NCBI RefSeq assembly: GCF_029109325.1
Contig: NZ_JAQKQJ010000017.1
Span: 78,920 to 142,919 of the forward strand
DNA from: Nodosilinea sp. PGN35
Lineage (GTDB): Bacteria; Cyanobacteriota; Cyanobacteriia; Phormidesmidales; Phormidesmidaceae
Direction of reading: 5' to 3'
DNA: 64,000 nt
Under the pieces are notes generated by a model, which was not told the origin of the DNA, made no database searches, and worked only from the letters and a program-made list of their open reading frames with translations. Below, in pieces: positions 59,792-64,000 of this stretch. Position numbers and translations under genes: made by a program. How positions within the stretch are numbered: position 1 is the first letter of the stretch; each line of letters starts with the position of its first letter.

Positions 59792-61060
59792 TTAATCTTT
59801 AGATGCAAAAACCTTTGGGCTTAAAGAAAAAGCGAGGGTGATAAAGAGAATCCAATACAGAGTGGTCAAACGAGCTAGGTAGCTTTCAAACGTATTGAAA
59901 AGTATAAGCATCGATAGAAACACAAGCGGCCATAGATAGGCAGCTGCTTTGCGATCGTAGGCTAGCCTAGCAGCTCTAGTGTAGGCAACAAACCACGTTA
60001 CACAAAAGAATACGAAGCCAATTAAACCAACGTCAAGAATAAGGTCTAAAAAACCGTTGTGTGCGTGGGGTGGAATATGGTAAGCAATAGTCTCAAACCC
60101 AGAAGTTAGGGTCGGCGAATTCCAAAATACGCCTCTGCCGTATCCAAGATAGGGACTACCCGGAATTTTAGAGTTAATAACAAGATGCCAGATAAGTGTT
60201 CGTGTAGATAGCGTAGGATCTTTGTCAAAGTAATCTAAAATTTCGACCCAGTTAGAGAACAAAACATAAGAGAAACTAATTGCAGCCATCACAAACAGGC
60301 TGCCTAGCAGGATGGAGCGTTTCCCTAACCAGGCAAATCGACGGTAAAAAACCGTCAGCAACAATCCCAATACAGAAAGAGCCAATGCCGTCACAGAGCT
60401 ACTGACGAGCAACGCCGCAAAGCAGCCTCCAAACAGGAGCAATGCCCACCGCTGCTTGTTTTCGGCATAGTTGGCTAGCATAAACAGGGCGATCATAGTC
60501 ATAGTCGAGTGCGCACCAAACTGATTCTTTTGGGCAAACACTCCCTTCCAACTACCGATAAATGGACCAGCTGTGTGTAAACCAACACCAGGCATAGCAA
60601 CTGCTAGAGCCACACTCTCCAGAAAGACTATCACTAATACCCAAAGGACAATCTTAAACTGCTGCTCTAAAGTAAATCGAGAAGCAAAATAAAGACTGAG
60701 CAAAAACATAGGAATAAATTCTTTCCAAACAGCATCTATCGTCATTGACGGATCAGGAGACCATAGGAAAGATATACAAACAATAGCGATTAGGCCTAAA
60801 GCCCACTTGTTGCTGCGAGCTGTCTTTATGGTTTCAACAGGTCGAAGTAGTAATAGCAGTAGGGTAGATGCATAGGTGCCGTATCGGAGCAGAGTAATGA
60901 TAGACTCAGGAATAACGGAAGCTTCAGAGAGATCGCTGCTAAATCCAAAAGCTCCGGCAAAAAACAGCAGGCAAAATGCCGCAAAACAGTTTTCCGCGAG
61001 ATCAATCTGCTTTGCGGATAATAGCGTATTACCGTTAAGAGTAATTCTTTGGGCTTGCAT
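59792..61060 (-). CDS. O-antigen ligase/polymerase-like membrane protein
   Basis: 422 residues with about ten transmembrane segments. The large periplasmic loop with ILDYFDKDPTLSTRTLIWHLVINSKIPGSPYLGYGRGVFW and PPHAHNGFLDLILDVGLIGF fits the Wzy/WaaL superfamily (O-antigen polymerase or ligase). It probably polymerises or attaches the exopolysaccharide. The gene is visibly less GC-rich than the housekeeping genes and is transcribed away from the ABC exporter gene, on the opposite strand from wzc/wza. Confidence 0.85.
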   Translation of the reverse strand: MQAQRITLNGNTLLSAKQIDLAENCFAAFCLLFFAGAFGFSSDLSEASVIPESIITLLRYGTYASTLLLLLLRPVETIKTARSNKWALGLIAIVCISFLWSPDPSMTIDAVWKEFIPMFLLSLYFASRFTLEQQFKIVLWVLVIVFLESVALAVAMPGVGLHTAGPFIGSWKGVFAQKNQFGAHSTMTMIALFMLANYAENKQRWALLLFGGCFAALLVSSSVTALALSVLGLLLTVFYRRFAWLGKRSILLGSLFVMAAISFSYVLFSNWVEILDYFDKDPTLSTRTLIWHLVINSKIPGSPYLGYGRGVFWNSPTLTSGFETIAYHIPPHAHNGFLDLILDVGLIGFVFFCVTWFVAYTRAARLAYDRKAAAYLWPLVFLSMLILFNTFESYLARLTTLYWILFITLAFSLSPKVFASKD

Positions 61061-61736
61061 AGCTTTGGAGAGGCTCTTAATAACAAAGTCTTAGGAGAAA
61101 AAAGGCCAGGTGATTTGACCGCCGTTGCTTGGGAGGTCTCTTGTGATAGATGACAGTGATTACCCCCTTCCCTGATCAATTGTATTCGATGTAGATCAAC
61201 AACAATCTGCTGCTACCTGTGGATCATAAAGTTGTGATAGATGTGAAAATAGCATGAAATTACAGGGGGGTAGACAACTTAGTGTGGCAAATCAATATAT
61301 TATAGTGACTTTGTTTTATGGCGATCGCTGTGTTGGAAGAGATATATGCCTTACTAAAGTAGCAGAAAGCTCAGTGAATGTGCTGTTTCTGATAAATGTA
61401 AAGGCTCCGTGAGATAAATTCTGCCGGTTGAGTTTACAGCTGGCGCAAGCCGTCGCAGCAATACCAAGGAGATGTGAAGCCTTGTTGAAGTCTTCTCGTA
61501 GCCATCAGCTAATTTGCCCTACTCAATCTACGAGCCACTATGATGTGGGTACAATAGTATGCGTGTGGGAAGTTCTGAAAACTTTCCCGGCATGATCTGT
61601 CAAGCGCTCTATTCATGATGAGAACTAACGCCAGATCATTTGTTCTGCCTTGTGTTTGAGTATAGTAGGGCTAACCAAGCCTCTCTGTACAGTTGATTAA
61701 GCTAGATGGTCTAGCAGTTGTTTTGGGGGAGAAGCA
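61061..61736. other. Long AT-richer spacer between polymerase and exporter genes
   Basis: 676 bp without a supported gene, between divergent genes. A HIP1 octamer lies near 61320, and a hairpin (GGGAAGTT with a matching AACTTTCCC, one bulge) at 61567-61588. A TATAGT-like hexamer occurs near 61662, but no clear -35 partner. It must hold promoters for both genes. Confidence 0.45.
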
Positions 61737-63536
61737 GTGGGTTACTTTCAAAAATTTCTTTATGTTTTTTCTGGGCATCAAAGACAACTGATTGGATTGG
61801 TCAGCATCTTTCTCCTTACATCTCTTCTAGAAGCTTTTGGTATTGGCTTAATTGGCCCATTTTTAAATTTGGCAGGTGATCCGGAAAAGGTTGTTTCAGA
61901 AAGTGATGCCTTTAGCTGGATATACGGAACCTTTGGATTTGAAAGCTTAGGAAGGCTTGTCCTTTGGTTTGGAATTTTTATCATTGTTATCTTCTTGATA
62001 AAAGGAGTTGTATATTTTCTGAGTAAGCGCTTTTCCTATAAGGTTCTTTTTGATCAAAGAGCCGCTGTTCAAGAGCGTCTTTTCAATACCTATTTGCTTG
62101 CGCCCTACGATTTTCATTTGACGAGAAATACTGCGGATTACATAAATAAAATAACCAATGAAACTCATCGTTTCTGCTTTATGGTCTCTTTGCCTATGGT
62201 GGAATCAGTTTCTCACATCATTGTGGTGGCCACACTTTTAGTGTTAATGGCCAAGACTAATATCTTACTCTTGGCTGTCTCTCTGGCTTCGCTGTTGCCC
62301 GCCTTCGTCGTCTTCTCGTTTTTAGTGCAGCGGTTGAAGCGTTGGGGTCGGTTATCGACTATTGCTCGCGAGGAGACAATCAAGGCTGTCAACCATGGGT
62401 TGGGAGGTATTAAAGAGACGCGTGTTTTTGGCTGTGAGGGTTACTTCAGAAATGAGCTAGAAGAGCACGTGAATGAGGAGGCTCGGGTGGAAATCCTCTT
62501 TCAAAGCGCTCAGTTTGTACCTCGAACGATGATTGAAACTCTTCTGGTGACAGCTATTGTTGGGTTTGTGTGCGTCTCCCAACTGCTGATTGGGCAGGAT
62601 TTTGAAGCAGCTATCGCCAGCATGGGTGTGTTTGCCGTGGCTTCTTTGAGGCTCATTCCAGCCGCTAGCAATTTGGCAGAGTGCATTGGCAAACTGCGTA
62701 ATTCTTCTCATACTTTAGATATGATGTATCTAGATCTAAAGGAAATAGAGAATAACCAAACTATCAAGAAGGGCAATTCTGATTTGTCTTTGGGTGCCGT
62801 CAAGCTTTTTGATGACAGTCGTCCTCTCAATTTTTCGAAAAGCTTAGAAATTGCCGATATCTTTTACCAGTATCCTAGCTCTCCCAATCCTTCCTTGACA
62901 GGTGTGTCAATGGAAATTAAGCGGGGGGAATCTATCGGCCTCATAGGTCAATCTGGGGCAGGTAAGACAACCCTCGTTGACGTCATTCTAAGCCTGCTGA
63001 TTCCTCAAAACGGCGATATTTTAATTGATGGCAAGTCGATTTACCATGACTTGCAAGGCTGGCGAAATCTAGTTGGCTATATTCCTCAGTCTATTTTCTT
63101 GACTGACGATACTGTTGAGAAAAATATTGCCTTTGGGGTGCCGAAGGCTGACATTGATCAAGGCCGCTTGTGGTACGCCATTAAGGCGGCACAGCTTGAG
63201 GAATTGGTGCAAGATTTACCCAATGGCATCGACACTGAGGTTGGTGAGCGTGGAGTACGACTCTCAGGCGGACAGCGCCAGCGGATTGGGATTGCCCGTG
63301 CACTCTATCACCAGCGAGAAATTTTGATTTTAGACGAAGCGACCTCCGCTTTGGATAATGAGACGGAGCGACTGATTAGTGAGTCAATTCGATCTTTGGC
63401 TGGCTCTAAAACTTTAATTATTATTGCTCATCGGCTCTCTACCATTGAGCACTGCGATCGCGTCTATGTTCTTGAGAAAGGTAAAGTAGCCCGCTCCGGA
63501 AGCTACGCTGACGTTGTGCTTGCGCCCCAAGCATAG
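61737..63536 (+). CDS. ABC exporter, ATP-binding and permease domains fused
   Basis: 599 residues. A six-helix membrane domain (residues about 15-320) followed by a nucleotide-binding domain with Walker A GQSGAGKTT, signature LSGGQRQRIGIARAL, Walker B ILILDEATSALD and the His switch (IIIAHRLSTIEH). This is the MsbA/PglK type of half transporter, suitable for flipping lipid-linked oligosaccharides. The start is GTG at 61737, after GGGGGAGAAGCA. The DNA is AT-rich compared with the core genes. Confidence 0.93.
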   Translation: MGYFQKFLYVFSGHQRQLIGLVSIFLLTSLLEAFGIGLIGPFLNLAGDPEKVVSESDAFSWIYGTFGFESLGRLVLWFGIFIIVIFLIKGVVYFLSKRFSYKVLFDQRAAVQERLFNTYLLAPYDFHLTRNTADYINKITNETHRFCFMVSLPMVESVSHIIVVATLLVLMAKTNILLLAVSLASLLPAFVVFSFLVQRLKRWGRLSTIAREETIKAVNHGLGGIKETRVFGCEGYFRNELEEHVNEEARVEILFQSAQFVPRTMIETLLVTAIVGFVCVSQLLIGQDFEAAIASMGVFAVASLRLIPAASNLAECIGKLRNSSHTLDMMYLDLKEIENNQTIKKGNSDLSLGAVKLFDDSRPLNFSKSLEIADIFYQYPSSPNPSLTGVSMEIKRGESIGLIGQSGAGKTTLVDVILSLLIPQNGDILIDGKSIYHDLQGWRNLVGYIPQSIFLTDDTVEKNIAFGVPKADIDQGRLWYAIKAAQLEELVQDLPNGIDTEVGERGVRLSGGQRQRIGIARALYHQREILILDEATSALDNETERLISESIRSLAGSKTLIIIAHRLSTIEHCDRVYVLEKGKVARSGSYADVVLAPQA

Positions 63537-63555
63537 TTGATCAACCGTCTGTCTA

Positions 63556-63600
63556 AGGGCCACCTGCGAGCAAAACAATCAGCCCGCAGGTGGCCTTTTA
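63556..63600 (+). terminator. Rho-independent terminator after the ABC exporter
   Basis: GGCCACCTGCG (63558-63568) pairs with CGCAGGTGGCC (63585-63595), an 11-bp perfect stem followed by TTTTA. It is about 20 bp after the exporter stop. Confidence 0.85.
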
Positions 63601-63900
63601 TCGTAACCGCCCCAGCGAGTAAGACGCTTTGGTGGTCGCTTTTGGGCGGTGGCAAGCCAGCTAAACCATCCCGGAGTTTACTAGCGAACCGATTGCTCTG
63701 TCCTCAGTGGGCAGGGTAAGCCGTATAACCCTGAAAGTGAGTTAAGTAAAGCCTGATCGGGTCTGTGAATTTTTGAGCCCAATCCCTTAAGCTATCGCTA
63801 GCTATGGTTCGGACGCCGCTAAGGCACCATAGAAGCTCTGACCTCTATGATCGAGAACTTGCCTAAAGCTCTTATCCGACATTCCGCAGGTTGACAGGAA
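63601..63900. other. Intergenic region at the right edge
   Basis: No supported gene or RNA is seen in this stretch. A 60-codon plus-strand ORF that runs from 63537 across the terminator is rejected. The sequence around 63720-63790 has no repeat that I can identify. Confidence 0.35.
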
Positions 63901-64000
63901 CTAATTTAGGAGGTAGTACCGGCAAGCCGGAAAACCCATAAGGCGAATGATTTTGCTGCGTTCTTCCGAGAGGTTGCTAACCTGCTGGACTGACCCTACA
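63901..64000 (-). CDS. Possible C-terminal end of a gene cut by the window edge
   Basis: On the minus strand one frame is open from the window edge to a TAG at 63903-63901, giving 32 residues with a protein-like pattern (SEERSKIIRLMGFPACRYYLLN). The family cannot be recognised from this short piece, and open frames of this length arise by chance. If real, the gene begins beyond 64000 and follows the exopolysaccharide genes on the opposite strand. Confidence 0.25.
   Translation of the reverse strand, partial: VGSVQQVSNLSEERSKIIRLMGFPACRYYLLN

Noticed and set aside
1..64000. CRISPR arrays, transposases, prophage genes, rRNA genes
   Set aside because: I looked for regularly spaced repeats, transposase motifs, phage structural proteins and rRNA landmarks and found none; the only regular repeats are coding repeats and short inverted repeats.

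Overview
The window is a stretch of cyanobacterial chromosome. The proof is in the gene content: photosystem II genes psbE, psbF, psbL, psbJ and psbX, the PSII assembly genes ycf48 and rubredoxin (rubA), NDH-1 genes ndhC-ndhK-ndhJ, ycf66, a Ycf19/YggT gene, a phycobilisome-linker-domain gene, an IctB-family gene and a PedR-like LuxR regulator, plus the HIP1 octamer GCGATCGC scattered through genes and spacers. The DNA is mostly GC-rich. A Leptolyngbya/Nodosilinea-like filamentous genus is a guess, not something the sequence proves. There is no CRISPR array, rRNA operon, transposase or phage gene; this is mainly core genome, with an exopolysaccharide segment at the right end.

Layout. 0.2-4.1 kb, minus strand: DUF4334 protein, SGNH/GDSL lipoprotein, an adenylate-kinase-like/thioredoxin fusion, a small membrane protein, ycf66 and the 39-codon psbX. 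4.3-6.5 kb: yggT/ycf19, a MITE-like repeat, accC, tRNA-Leu(GAG). 6.6-11.8 kb: dienelactone-hydrolase-like protein, a frameshifted DUF554 gene, DUF362 protein, a CtpA-type protease, hemC. 12.0-17.3 kb: TPR protein/TIGR03792/zinc-ribbon cluster facing an alpha-E + circularly permuted ATP-grasp pair with a Uma2 gene between them. 17.7-28.8 kb: EF-hand transaldolase, IctB-like protein, small cyanobacterial proteins, EamA transporter, Pro/Ala-rich lipoprotein, alpha/beta hydrolase, DUF1816, RlmB-type methyltransferase with a heptapeptide-repeat tail, HxlR regulator. 28.8-36.5 kb: SulP permease, CAP protein, lipA, L,D-transpeptidase, Gfo/Idh/MocA oxidoreductase, CNNM/CorC protein. 36.7-50.3 kb: tRNA(CAT), pyrE and methyltransferases, hisS, pedR-like gene, DUF4168, class A PBP, tyrS, PBS-linker protein, rph, a CobO-like P-loop relic, dcd, DUF2165, nanE.

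50.3-54.7 kb is the photosynthesis block: rubA, ycf48 and psbEFLJ run on the minus strand, with recognisable promoters and a terminator, and diverge from ndhC-ndhK-ndhJ. RubA and Ycf48 assist assembly of the PSII reaction centre that contains cytochrome b559 (PsbE/PsbF), so the order matches the function.

55.6-63.6 kb is a polysaccharide locus: Wzc-like chain-length/tyrosine-kinase protein, Wza-like export protein, O-antigen-ligase/polymerase-like protein and an ABC exporter, separated by long, hairpin-rich, AT-richer spacers. The polymerase and exporter genes are clearly less GC-rich than the housekeeping genes, which suggests transfer or rapid turnover.

No complete, obviously undescribed multi-gene system is visible. 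The best leads are single-gene oddities: the kinase-thioredoxin fusion with an altered P-loop, the CobO relative with no Walker A motif, the roughly 20-copy heptapeptide tail on RlmB, the alpha-E/Uma2/ATP-grasp locus, the orphan phycobilisome-linker protein, and a run of four inverted repeats in about 200 bp behind the O-antigen-ligase gene.
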